From positions 10,788,001 to 10,852,000 of the forward strand of contig OZ316894.1 of NCBI GenBank assembly GCA_973895155.1: a stretch of DNA of 64,000 nucleotides. Reading direction: 5' to 3'. This DNA is from Marsupella aquatica (taxonomy: Eukaryota; Marchantiophyta). Each line of letters starts with the position of its first letter. Within the stretch, counting starts at the first letter, position 1. The translations under genes were made by a program, and so were the position numbers. Below the pieces are notes generated by a model that saw only the letters and a list, made by a program, of their open reading frames with translations, made no database searches and was not told the DNA's origin. Positions 37,009 to 48,912 of the stretch are shown in pieces.

Positions 37009-37615
37009 GGGTGGCTTTACAAGACGTTGGGGGCAGTTTCCACATTTTTTTGGTGTCCAAGATCTGATCAAGGCCATTCATTTGAGAGAAATTGCTGCTG
37101 TTCACTTTACAAAACCTCGAGGGCACTTTCAACCAAACCTGTTACCAATCCTACATGGAATGCAGTGGAGCCCAATTTTTGCTTATGTGGAGCACTCTTT
37201 TGTCCTAGATTTTAGACCACCTCTCTTGGTGGTCTCTTCTTCTGGCCGCTTGGTCCATTTTTATTTTAAGTCATTTATAATAAAAAGGGATCCACAAGTC
37301 CTTCATAAGATATTCTCTTCTCACATTTACAAAGACTTTAGCCAAAGATTACGTGCCATTCAGGTGGAGTGGGTCCTCAATCTGTCTTTTAGTCAATTAA
37401 TCTGGCACCATTGGCTGCACTTGGCTTTACAAGATCTTGGGGGCAATAGAAGGTTTCAAAAAATGCTTTTAGCCCTGGGACACTATAGTTAGTGTGTGCA
37501 ATGGCCCTCCAGTTTGCTTTGGTAAAAAAAACTCCCAAGTGCCCCCGACGTCTTGTTCCAGTTTGCTTTGGTAAAAAAAACTCCCAAGTGCCCCCGACGT
37601 CTTGTAAAGTCCTCC
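37009..37615. mobile_element. PIF/Harbinger-like TIR element (607 bp)
   Basis: The left end is GGGTGGCTTTACAAGACGT and the right end ACGTCTTGTAAAGTCCTCC, a diverged inverted pair that continues inward (GGGGGCA / TGCCCCC). TTA flanks both ends (37006-37008, 37616-37618). The interior near the right end (GGCCCTCCAGTTTGCTT) matches the element at 30765-31455 (GGCCCTCCAATTTGCTT). No transposase is seen. Confidence 0.82.
37509..37606 (+). repeat. 49-bp exact-looking duplication at the right end of the TIR element
   Basis: CCAGTTTGCTTTGGTAAAAA starts both copies (37509, 37558), and each ends CCCCCGACGTCTTGT. The element therefore carries a doubled right terminus. The copies are almost identical, so the event is recent. 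Confidence 0.95.
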
Positions 37616-37618
37616 TTA

Positions 37619-40600
37619 GACGAAGTGTACTTCAGTCGTCGAGCCTCGTCCCTCGTGCTGAACGACAATTGCCTTATATTAATTAAAGTCTCGGGGTTTG
37701 GGAATGGAAAGGCTACTTGACTACTTCTACTTCTGTGCTCGGGAACTTATTGTCGCGATCCAATTTCCCAATTTATGTGGCACGTCGACCGAAACATACG
37801 CCAGCCATAGCTTTGGGAGGGGAGGACTGGAGGAGAGAGGAGCCCATGTCTAGGAAAATTCAATTTGTTGAAAATAGGAGACCGAAGGAAAGAAGCTTGG
37901 GAGCGCAATTGAGGAGCCCATGTCTAGGAAAATTCAATTTGAGGAAAGTAGCAGACCGAATGAAAGACAAGCTTGGGAGCGCAATTCTTGCGATACCTGA
38001 CAGCCCCGTCAAATCCTCGTCGCAAATAACAGAAGGGTGGATCTCCAAGACTCCAAACAACCATCGCTTGTTCGCTTGCTTGTCCCCACCGTCTTGTTTC
38101 TGTCGACCCAGAATGCAGGATTGCTCTGCAGGACCTATCCTCGTCACGGGATAATAGGAGCTCAGCTCACCAGCTTCAACGCCATAGAAACGCAATCAAT
38201 GAACATCTCAAGGACGGTGCGTGTGCAGCTCGTCATGGCTACGCTAGCTAGCTGTTCGCTCGTACCGGTACTGAACTACCGGTACCCATGAATCAGCTAC
38301 CGTACTCAGCTGGACGGTTCGCATGACGGGTCATGACAGCACTACTACTACTACTACAGCAGCAGTAGCACCGTTTCTCCTCTTCCCGAAATCACAATCA
38401 AAGCAGGCATATTCAAATGCACTGCAATTTATGAGAGGCAGGCTCGGAATACAGGTGGATGGATCGAACGTCAAAGGTGTCCTCCTGTCTTCCCCACTCA
38501 GAGAGTTCACCGGACGATGACCGTCGATCCGTTCTAAATTTTGGTACAATTCTGCGGAAGACCTGGACATGTGTGTGATGAGATCTGAGAGAGAGGACGA
38601 GGCGTCCTTGTCTGCGCGAGCAAGTTACGGGATTATTTATTGTTGTACAATCTCGCACACTGTACTTCCGAGATTTCGTCTCGAGACGGGCCCCGAAGTC
38701 ATGCGAGTTCGGTGTGCGGAAAACTTTGTAGGAGGTAACCCGGGGGAGGTAAGGAGGCGGATGGTAACGTAGCCCGGTCGCTGAGAAGATTCGACGATGA
38801 AAGACGAAGTGCTGAAGAAACGTCGTCGTACGGATTGATGTATGTACATATGGATTGGTACGAAAGAGACGGAGCGGCCTGTCTTTGCGTTGACGATTGG
38901 GAAACTACAATACACAACAACACCACCGCAGTACTGCACCACTACCAACAACAACAACAACACCAATCGATTGATCTCGCAACACGTCACGTATCGATCG
39001 ATCCTTCAACACGTAACGTCGTAACCGTAGAAGGGATTGATCGAACGAGAGAGAAAGGTTGTGTCCTATTTAAACGACTCTACAGTGCACCGGCTTCCCG
39101 CGCGCCGTATGTGACCCACTGACTGTGGAGGAGTGTGGAATTCTCTCCACTCCCAAGTCCCAACGCACACTGCATCTCGATCGTCATTCACAAGTTGAAT
39201 TTAGCCTCGGTACTTCTCTGTTGTCTTCATGAGTAGCGTCAGACATCGACAGAGGGAGGAGGGCGACGAAGGCTGCTGAACTGCCTCTCGATCGTCATTC
39301 GTCGGCGGTGCCGATGCAGAATGGAACTGGCAGCCACAAGTGCACCATCAGTCACAATAGGTCACACTGCTGGGATTGGATTCTGCAATGAGATGAGGCG
39401 CTGGAACGCTGGCATGGCTGCTGCTGCTGCTGGTAGTCCTCGGTGTCAAACAGTCTTCTCACGTGCTGCAATTCGAGGAATGGTGGCGGCCTTGCCGTTC
39501 AAGTTTTGTGCAGGAGGGAGAGAATGAGCTGGAATCCTGCAGTTTTTCTCGACCGGTTCGGTGACTGAGTTAATGTGACCTTAGAACTCTGACGAACAAT
39601 AACATCGCATTTCTAGAGCAGGTCGAGGATTATTATGTAGAGGATCCTTTCTCCTTCCGGACACCCACATTGGATCCGGTTGAGGGAGAAATATTTCTGT
39701 GTGAGCGACATTGGATCCACGAAGCTCGACTGCTTGTATTGTATACACAAAGTGTGAGAGGTCCGTATATATGTGTCTGAGACATGGTGTGCTGAGGTGA
39801 TTCGCATGAGCGGCCGGGACGCACCGTTCGACAACTTGAAGGTCGTGTCCGAGCCGTCTAAGACGAATGTCGTTGTTGGGTTGGTGGCGGTGGAGGCAGA
39901 CGTCCACGACGACATGAAACGAAAGAGGAGGATTTTATTCTGGACGGCTTTCCTCCTCCCTCTTCAGATGAGCTGCGCCGGTCTTGCAATCTTTCAGTTT
40001 CTGCTCCTTTTGATATTGTCGGCTGCCACTCTGTTCTGTTACCCAGTTGTCCTTCGTGGCGCAGCTGTCGCTGTGCAGATGAGTTCGGGAGGAGTGTGTG
40101 GAAGTTGCAAGTATGGTGATTTTGTCTCCGATAGACCATCACTGGAAAGGCTCTCGTTGTAGGTCCATCCGTCCTTCCGTCCGTCCGCAATCAAGTACAT
40201 TCGTAAAATTCAGGCAGGTGCTTCTTCATTCGACTGATGGAGGCTTTACGTAGAGCTCCACGTCCTTTCAGTCCTGCTCAACTCTAGCTCAATTTATCGC
40301 AGCCAAGACCTCCATTGGTCAAGTTCAAGCTTTGGACATTCGAAATGCAGAGGACCGCCACTGCACAGGTAAATTCTACTCGCGTGCATTGTTGACATCA
40401 ATGTTGACGTACGCATGTGCTATGTATTGCCAGGCATTGACGGAAGCTGATACGAGATATTGCTACTGCGATGCCTTTCATTTCCTTGAAGTCGTTCAGC
40501 AGCCCACCGATTTCCCGTCACATTTCGTGACATTACTGTTCCAGAAATGGAGAAGTTGACACAGCATAGATCCCACCGTAATAGAAGCACGAGGCATTCA

Positions 40601-40836
40601 TTCGAGAGGGCTCATTAAGCTCTACGTTTCCCAATAGCCAGGCATTTGGTCGACTCTCTCGTAAAGGAATCGCTGTTGTTGTGGTGAGCAGATTTGGGGG
40701 TACAATCGCAGGAAGGAAAATGGAGAAAAGAGAGGTGATGAGAGGTTTGTCGGACCTGTAGCACGTCGGTAGACAAACAATGCTCTCGAGATCTGCAGTG
40801 GCACTGCAAGGTTCAGTAGGGGAGTGAGTAGTGAGA
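37619..40836. other. Upstream region of the receptor kinase
   Basis: No gene with recognisable domains. Contents: ACT and AAC trinucleotide runs (38340-38365, 38945-38962), a duplicated block with CCCATGTCTAGGAAAATTCAA (about 37842 and 37917), a TCCG/TCCA tetranucleotide stretch near 40163-40190, and the small ORF at 39806. It is richer in GC than the intergenic DNA around it and probably includes the promoter and long 5' leader of the kinase. Confidence 0.45.
39806..40162 (+). CDS. Possible small membrane protein, unknown
   Basis: 118 aa from the first in-frame ATG. The N-terminal half is polar. A long hydrophobic stretch (about residues 52-95, starting ILFWTAFLLPL and containing FQFLLLLILSAATLF) could span a membrane once or twice, preceded by KRKRR. 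No family is recognised. It lies 675 bases before the kinase on the same strand and may simply be part of its promoter or leader. Confidence 0.25.
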   Translation: MSGRDAPFDNLKVVSEPSKTNVVVGLVAVEADVHDDMKRKRRILFWTAFLLPLQMSCAGLAIFQFLLLLILSAATLFCYPVVLRGAAVAVQMSSGGVCGSCKYGDFVSDRPSLERLSL

Positions 40837-43800
40837 ATGCGAGTCCGAGGTGTGGTGGCGGCATGGATGAGACTCCTGCAGATCAGCTTGTTGTATGGAC
40901 TGTTATTGCTCGGACCAGTTCTCATCTTGATGGCAGATCAATCAGGTGCGGTTGTTATGTCGCAAGATGGTCTTTCTCTCCTGGCCTTCAAGGAGGGCCT
41001 GCAAAGTCCAAATGTTTTGGAAGACGACTGGGATCCAAGCGACGCGACTCCGTGTGCATGGCTTGGAGTCACCTGCTCCAATGACTCTCGCGCACTCGTC
41101 ACTCAGTTGTCCCTCCCAGCCATGGGCCTCTTCGGTACTATTTCTCCTGCCATAGCTCGGCTAGGCTCGCTAACAATTCTAGACTTCGGAGAGAATAACC
41201 TCACGGGCAGCATCCCCTCGGCAATTGGCAACGGCTGCCCCATGCTCCAGGTGCTCAACGTAGCCTACAATCAGCTCACTGGAGTTATCCCTCTATCACT
41301 CGGAAAGCTGTCAGCGCTAGAGGAGCTTATCTTGCATGGGAACTCGCTCAATGGAAGCCTTCCCGTCGAGCTTGTCAATTGTACCCGTCTCGCATACCTT
41401 CATGTGTATGACAACGGCTTGACAGGAACGATCCCTCCAGAATATGGAGGTCTGGTCAATCTCTTGGAAATCAGGGCCGGAGGAAACTCCATCGGTGGTG
41501 AGCTACCTTGGCAACTCGCCAATTGCACACAGCTGCAGACATTGGGTGTGGCTTACAATCCGCTCACAGGTTGGATCCCCGCCGAGCTTGGCAGCCTGCC
41601 AAAACTGACGACATTGAATCTGGTGGCAACGGGGGTGAGAGGGTGGATTCCTGTGTCTCTGGGAAACTTGACACAGCTGCAAACCTTAGCGTTGTACAAC
41701 ACATTGCTTACGGGACCCATCCCTCCCGAGCTTGGTAACCTCCGCTCATTGCAGTCCCTGTGGCTCTACACTAATAATCTCACGGGAACCATTCCTCCTG
41801 AACTCGGCAACTTGACGTCGCTCAGAAGCTTGGACCTGTCCTACAACAAGCTTGTGGGGTCCATTCCACCCCAGTTGGGCAACCTTCAAGAGCTGAGAGC
41901 TGTCAATCTATATGGGAATAGGTTGAGCGGATTCATACCTCCAGAGCTCGCCAACGCAAGGTACTTGACGGTATTAGAGCTTTACGACAACCAGCTGGAG
42001 GGGACCATTCCAGTGGAGCTTGGGCGGTCGGAGAGTTTGTCCACTCTCGCTGTATGGCAAAACCATTTAGAAGGAAACATCCCGTTTGAGCTAGGGAATT
42101 GCTCAGGGCTCAACATTCTGGATTTGTCACTCAACAACCTTTCGGGCGCCATTCCCGGTGAGCTATTCCGCTCGGGCAGCCTCCAGCGATTGTTTCTTTT
42201 CTCGAACCAGTTGTCCGGTCCTATACCTCCCGACATCAAACTGGCTTTCAACCTCACGCGAGTTCGACTGGGCCAAAATCAACTGAACGGGACTATTCCA
42301 GCTGAACTGGGACAGCTGCACAATCTCATTTATCTGGAGCTCTACGACAATCAGCTTAGCGGGCCTATTCCCGCGCAGTATGCGGGATCTAGGCTCCAAG
42401 GTCTGATCCTTTCGAGGAATCTTCTCACTGGTCCTGTACCCGAAGAACTAGGAAATCTTTCTTCCCTCATTCAGCTGGATTTATCCCTAAACCTTCTCAG
42501 TGGTTCCATACCACCTCAGCTTGGCGACCTTCAGCAGCTCATAATCTTGAAACTTAGTGGCAACCTTTTGAACGGCCAAATTCCTCCAGAGATCGGCAAC
42601 TGCCAGCGGCTAGATGAACTCGACCTTGGTAAGAACTTACTGAGTGGCAGCATCCCTGCAGATATCGGCAGATTGAGCAATATGGAGATTTCTTTGGACC
42701 TGAGCTGGAATTACTTGACTGGCAGCCTTCCTCAGTCCATGGGTAACCTGACGGGACTGACTAAGTTAGATCTCTCCCACAACTCCCTGAGTGGAAGCGT
42801 GCTGCAACTCAACGGCATGATCAGCCTCACATTCGCAAATATTTCGATGAACCAATTCTCAGGGCTTTTGCCAGACATCTTCTCCAGGCCGATGATGACC
42901 GTGTCATATTTTGGGAACCCTGCTCTCTGTCAGCTAGGAAGGCCTTGCAACTATAACCCCCCTCCCGACCTGCAGTCCAAGCACCGCGCCTACTCTCAAC
43001 GAGAAGTGCTGATCTTGACGTTTGTTCTAATCTTTGCACTGGTAGCCCTTTTGATCCTACTCTTTGTCGTCTGGTATGTCTCAAGATACAAGAAACCCTA
43101 CCGTCGACGATATGTAGATCCAAACACCTCGTCTCAGTGGACGTTGATCCCTTTCCAGAAGTTAGAGCTATCGATTGTGGACATTATAAGATGTTTGAAG
43201 GAGGAGAATGTCATCGGGAGAGGCGGATCTGGTGTCGTGTACAAAGCTCAAATGGAAGACGGGCAAGTGATTGCTGTGAAGAAACTCTGGATGCCAGGGA
43301 AAGGGGAAATGAGCTATGATGCTTTCAAGGCTGAGGTGGAAACTCTGGGGAAGATAAGGCATGGCAACATTTTAAGACTCTTGGGAAGCTGTTGCAACAG
43401 CAGGACTAAGCTGCTACTGTACGACTACATGCCCAACGGGAGCTTGGGGGAGCTTATGCACGGCAGTCCTACACATCTTTTGGATTGGGCTACTAGGTAC
43501 AAGATCGCTGTGGGTGCGGCCCACGGGTTGGCATATCTACACCACGATTGTGTCCCTCAGATTCTCCACCGTGATGTCAAATCAAATAACATTTTAGTAA
43601 ACGAAAGATTTGAAGCACATGTCTCGGATTTCGGGTTAGCGAAGCTCATATATGCAGACGAAGGTGATCCATCAATGTCGCGCATCGTTGGTTCCTATGG
43701 CTACATTGCTCCAGGTACTAGCATTACTCTCTACGAGTTTTAAAAATCATGCAGAATAGTTGCAAGATGAAAGTATTCACTTCGTACATACAACGTAACC

Positions 43801-44619
43801 ATGGTTTGCTTGATAATGGCCGCAATGAATTGAACTTCGATTGTTATTGTCAATGAGCCAACTAATTAGGGCTGTCTTTAGGCAGGCATGTCACTTGAAT
43901 TTGGTCATTGGCTTCGTTGTTATGACAGGCTCAGGGTTTAACCTCAGTGGAGTTTTGTGCTTGTTGCATGGAGCCTTAGTACGGTCTCCGGTAGACTAGC
44001 TAAATAAGATTGAATTGGATTGGGTGTTCTAATAAGTCTGACCCGGAAAACGAGTGTTTCACTTTCTCGTTTTGCTTGTTGATAAACTGATGTTCACATT
44101 CTGCAGCTTGGTGAACTGTGATCGTCAGTTTCAGCAGTGACAGTTTTTCTTACACATGTTGTGTAACTTCGTCTAACAGAGTACGCCTACACTATGAAAA
44201 TCACAGAGAAAAGTGATGTTTACAGCTTTGGTGTGGTGCTCTTGGAGATTTTGACAGGGCGAAAGCCTGTGGAATCCATTGATGGTGAGGCTGTCGACCT
44301 TGTGAGGTGGGTTAATCAAAAAGTGCAAAGTGGTCACGGGGACAGGAGTATTTTGGATCCTCGTTTGGGAGGTATGCCAGAGTACCACCTTTGTGAGTTT
44401 GATGAGGTGTTGGGTATTGCCCTTCTTTGTGTCAGTGCTATCCCCAATGGCAGGCCCACAATGAGAGAAGTGGTGGTACGGCTAATAGGGGTACAACCTG
44501 ATATGGGCATGAGGTGCTGGGCCAAGTATAGCTCACGTAGTGACTCCAGCTCCAAGCTCCCAATTCTCTGGAAATCTGGTTCTCTAACAACAAACGACTC
44601 TGGTTGGTCTTGGGAGTAG
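40837..44619 (+). CDS. LRR-XI receptor-like kinase, RGI (RGF receptor)-like
   Basis: Two exons, 40837-43714 and 44180-44619, joined by a phase-1 GT-AG intron inside kinase motif GYIAPEY; 1105 aa. The reading frame opens six bases earlier at GTG, but the ATG at 40837 is the start. Order: hydrophobic signal region (about 12-32), LRRNT with CAWLGVTC, about 25 LRRs, a C-terminal Cys pair (CQLGRPC), a membrane helix (about 723-747), then a Ser/Thr kinase. Kinase residues: GRGGSGVVY, Lys814 (AVKK), HRD at 911-913 (RD type), DFGLAKL, APE. R213-A-G-G216 is the RxGG motif used by RGI receptors to bind sulfated root meristem growth factor peptides. The kinase resembles the RGI5 branch most ([19 protein letters not shown]). 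Expected place: plasma membrane, with a SERK co-receptor. A related LRR-XI receptor remains possible. Confidence 0.9.
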
Positions 44620-46811
44620 CAGGGAACTGGTAGGTGGGGTAATTTCTATTCACAGCTCATTTCCTGCAGTGTGCAATGCCTCTGGATAGTTGTGGGTGCC
44701 TAATTATCCTTCTCCTTGACCGGACCAATCCAATTTTTGGCATAAAGGGTTGCCCCAACTTTTGAAGGCAACACCATCACAGCTGATCCATATGTTGCAA
44801 CTTTCGGGCCCTTGGAACTTCCGCTCTTATTTTGTATTCACCACACAATCAATAGGTTAGCTGCAACAACTAAACCGGCATCGCCACATTTGGATGAGCT
44901 GCAAAGTTTCTTCATCAGAGGTTTGTTGGACTATATCCTATAAGAGAAGCAAGTGGAGATGGTCACTGGATCTCGTACCCACAGTAGTGGCCCGCGTAGG
45001 GTTAGGGTAGTACCTCTGGAGCAACTATAATGAAGCCACACAAGCAAAGAACGGTGTTGGTCAAGGGACCACTCGTGGGTGGAGGAGAATGAAACCAAGA
45101 GCAGATCAAACAGGTATTGGCACTGGATAATTGCCCTGAGGCACAAGCAACGAAGTTTCGAGTCATTTGTACTACTGGGAAATCCAGAAGCAGCTTGGAC
45201 CCTAGGACAAGCTGGTGACATTCGTGCCCAGGAGTGACGTCTATATCAGTCGTGGTAAGTGGTCTACAATTATTTTAAGTGGCATTACATGGAAATGTGC
45301 TAGTCTGAAATCATATGACTACTAGCTTCTCAGTCAAACTGAAGGGATCTGATCTTTCATGCCACAGATATTTTCTGAAAAGCCGTGGAACGCGCACATT
45401 CAACATGATGGATCGAAGAGGGTCCGCTGTTCTTGAATTATATACAAATTTTCTGTCATCCCAATAGAAGCTAAAGTCGGCTTAGCTTGCGAAGCCAATT
45501 AAGCATGCCTTTCGCTTTTCATCGCAACGAAGTAAATTTTCAATTCAGTGGTGATCATTGGATCTTAAGAGTCGTTGTCATGTTTACCTCATCTTTAAGG
45601 CTCTTAGGAAGTATCGATCTCTAAAGGCTGATGTAACAGGAACTTTATGTGCTCATTAAAGTGGATATCTTCCTACGTGGCTCGTCATGTAGTTCGACTC
45701 GCGCACATACTTTCAGGTGTGTTACCCGGTATAGTATGTGAGTTCAAAGTATCTGACAGCTTAAGAATTTTGATCCAGGCCACTATACCGAGATGCTCTT
45801 TAAAAAGGACATACTCCTCGAATTTCAAAAACATTCGCAGTTCAGAAATTGAGTGGCGAACATGCTCTCTCGAGTTGAAACTTTAGTGAGAGAAACCTGA
45901 TGACGGTCAGTTGAGAACCTCGTGACATGAATAAACGAACTACAGGCCAACGTGCGCCCCGACTGCAGTTCTTAGAGATCTGTAGGCACCCAATTCATGT
46001 TGTCATCTACGCCTAACTGACAACGAAACCATGGTACCTTAAGAAGGTCTTGAATTTGCATCATGCCACGATAACAAAGGCTTGGAAGTACCAATTAATT
46101 GCCTAGCGAAAACGTTCAATATATTGAACTAAGAAGAACATACGATTAAAAAACTTATCAGGAAGTCTCAAACACCCGAGCACATGTTTGAGCGCAAAAA
46201 ACGCCCTAAACAATTTCTAGCTCTTGCAAATTTTCTACGTCTTTGCACGAAAACTCTATGCACGAGAATATTCATTCGAGTTCCTCGTGAATTTGATAGT
46301 GTACACAGCTTAAGACTACTATTACGGTAACTCGCTCTGAAGGCCCTTTACAGCTGGAGATTTCGGAATACAAAGTCCTGAACTTTTCAGGTTTGATCTG
46401 CTCAATCGTCATCAGAATGTCTCTTTCTGGCCTTTCATCCACGGTGTCTTGCTCCATCCAAATAGGTTTCATTTTGAATACAGTCTTGGAGGATAAGATT
46501 CTTTAAGTTCACATATGTTAAATTTCACGGCATCTGATGGTATGTCTTAACCACTGAGCCCACGAGAATCCAGGTCATAAACCAAAAGGAGTGATATATG
46601 AACATAGACACAGTTTACAAAAAGGGGAGATATCTTATGGTACACAAGTTGCCCTGCAGGCGAATCTCATTTTGAAGCATAGCTGACGAGACTTCAATCT
46701 AACTAAAGATGAGTTTCTTGCCAACTGAAATCCAAGTAGTAAAGTTCTACAAAGTTTACACCCAGTTGACCACATTCTCTGTTTGCATGTCTATAACAGA
46801 ACAGGAAGCTC
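44620..46811. other. Intergenic between receptor kinase and the unknown gene
   Basis: Must contain the 3' UTRs of two convergent genes. No further coding region recognised and no clear repeat. Confidence 0.5.
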
Positions 46812-48912
46812 CTAAATGGAAGCTCCAGTCCGAAGGATTTTCTCTAACTTGTCAGCCTTCTCATAATGAGCTGTAGTGACAGGACCTGTTATCTCCACAA
46901 CTAGATGTGGAGTCGGAAGTTCGTCGAATAATGCTCTCACATTGTGACAGCAGACACTCTCAGCGTGTGCGTTCTCTCTTCTGATTTGACAGCCCTGAAA
47001 GCCACAAGAAATGGGATTTGATCGCCATCATAATATTTCATGAGTCAACTGGTCACTATAGCATGTCACAATAGCATATTGCCACCTCCAGAAAGAAATT
47101 GCCAGAGGACACGACCCTCACGCTTCCAGCATAAAGCTCAATTGGCCACATTATGCACCTATTGTAGTTACGAGAATGCTCTCGGACAACAAGATGTCAA
47201 GAGAATACCCAACAGGAGAGGTGCAAAATATTGGACAGACCAGAGATGTCCAACTACGTGACAAGACCGGGACAGAAACAAGAGATCAATCAAAGGTAGC
47301 AAAATATACCTTGTGGGTTGCAACATCTCTGAAAGTGTCGTCTTCTGCCAAAAGAGATGAGATGGCGTTAAGCAGCTTTTTCCCAACTGCCTTTGATGGT
47401 ACACGGTAGCGTCTCACTAGAATGCCTTTTGTATTTGGATGCCACCTGCTTCTAAGCTTGGCAAGCTCCTTATTCCTCTTCCCCTCTGCTTTGAGCAAAT
47501 TATGATTAAAGTTAGAGATCAACTTCCTCAGTATTATAGCCAGATATCTGTAATCTGTTTCTATAAAAAATTCCATTAGAATGACAACAGGGTTTCAATC
47601 ATGAGAACGGATCTGCTTCTAACCTGGATCACCGCCAATAAGTTTTCCAATCCATGCCAGGGGCCCTTTATCTTCTGACTTGTCATCTCCTGAATCTGAA
47701 AAAAAAATCCCAACAGTGCAATTAAGTATAACTCTCTCAACGAAAGGGCTTTTCTCTTCTATTGTCTGCATCCCGTGCTCCCATCAATTTGCAGGAGACT
47801 TTGCAATTCAAGGATATAGAGTGAGCGAAAGTGAACGACCCACCATTTCAATCTGCTAGGTTCACTTCTACTTTCACGAGCTGGTAGACAAGTAGGCAAA
47901 TGCTACTTTAGTGAGCACTTCTTCAGATTACTCAAGGCTTAGAGGAAAGTGCCTCTATAAATCCTGCCCCCCCATAAGTCGATGCAAATTCAGAGTATAA
48001 ATTTGTCATCATAATGTCTAACGTTCTACCCCCAGAGTCTGCTTAACTGACAGCATTGATGGTCTGATTAAATCAAATGCAGACAATTTCGTACCAATGA
48101 AGTCCGTGTTGAGACCTCCAACCAGACGAATTCCCAGGAACCTCACAACTGTAAGAGCTAATGATAGAGGGGGCATCAACGAAAATACAACCAGAGGTTT
48201 GACAAAATTCAGGAGAATTCTCTTTAAAATATTGGATGCGAATCTGAGTAAAACCATTGACATATATGAGAAGAAAATCTAGAAGAAACATGGGAGTATG
48301 AGCCTGAACAGAAAGAAGAAGAAAAAAGCCCAACGACGTCCTCATCAGAATGGAAACATTAGCCCCGCACGAATGCTCACCGGAAGACGGATACGAAGAA
48401 TACTCCGTACTAGCAGCAGGAATGATGAGAATGCATCCTCACATGAAGAACACTGAAGAACAATGTAAGGTCCTCTCTAAGCGTTTGACAAAAATAAATT
48501 CGAGATCTTAACCTGCAGTACTCTGGGAACGGCCCGGAGCAGCAACCCCAGTTTCCAGGAGAACGTAGAACACGGTCGTTCGAATTATCCACACTGCAGG
48601 ATCCACCAGCAGTGAAGCGTGCGCTCGGCCCCCCTCCTTCCGCTCAGCAGCAGCAGAAGATGACGACAGGAACCAATCCTCTGTCCATTTCCGCAGCTCA
48701 TTGTGCGCAAGCAAAATCCCATTTGCCCGAAACCCCAATCGTAAACTCAGGCTACTCCTGCTCCCTCTGCAAAGAAGCTGCCCACCCCATGCTTTTCTCC
48801 CTGAGAGCGAGGCCCAGCCGCCACCCCTGCTTTCGACAGTCGTTTTCCCACTGGAACGCAAAACCTCGCACGGCCATAGCGAGGAGAGAGTTTGGGCCAC
48901 GCAGCACTGCAT
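46812..48912 (-). CDS. Unknown plant protein, probably plastid-targeted (5 exons)
   Basis: Minus-strand exons: 48912-48513, 48148-48095, 47695-47624, 47560-47310 and 46994-46812 (stop TAG). Every junction is GT-AG and phases (1,1,1,0) fit, giving 319 aa, which strongly supports a real gene. The first ~75 residues are rich in Ser, Arg and Gly with few acids, like a chloroplast transit peptide. The mature part includes GPLAWIGKLIGGDPETDYRY, a basic helix (KAEGKRNKELAKLRSRW), RYRVPSKAVGKKLLNAISSL and a C terminus with LPTPHLVVEITGP and HYEKADKLEKIL. I do not recognise the family. Exon 2 (54 bp) is small and its acceptor was chosen because it alone keeps the phase. The ATG at 48912 is the first in the frame. 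Confidence 0.75.

Noticed and set aside
40831-40836. Earlier start (GTG) for the receptor kinase
   Set aside because: GTG is not a normal nuclear plant start, and an ATG follows two codons later.
48018-48263. 82-codon hydrophobic ORF (MSMVLL...) as a start of the unknown gene
   Set aside because: Its upstream joining to exon 1 does not keep phase. A shorter exon from 48148 in the same frame does, so the ATG here is probably intronic.
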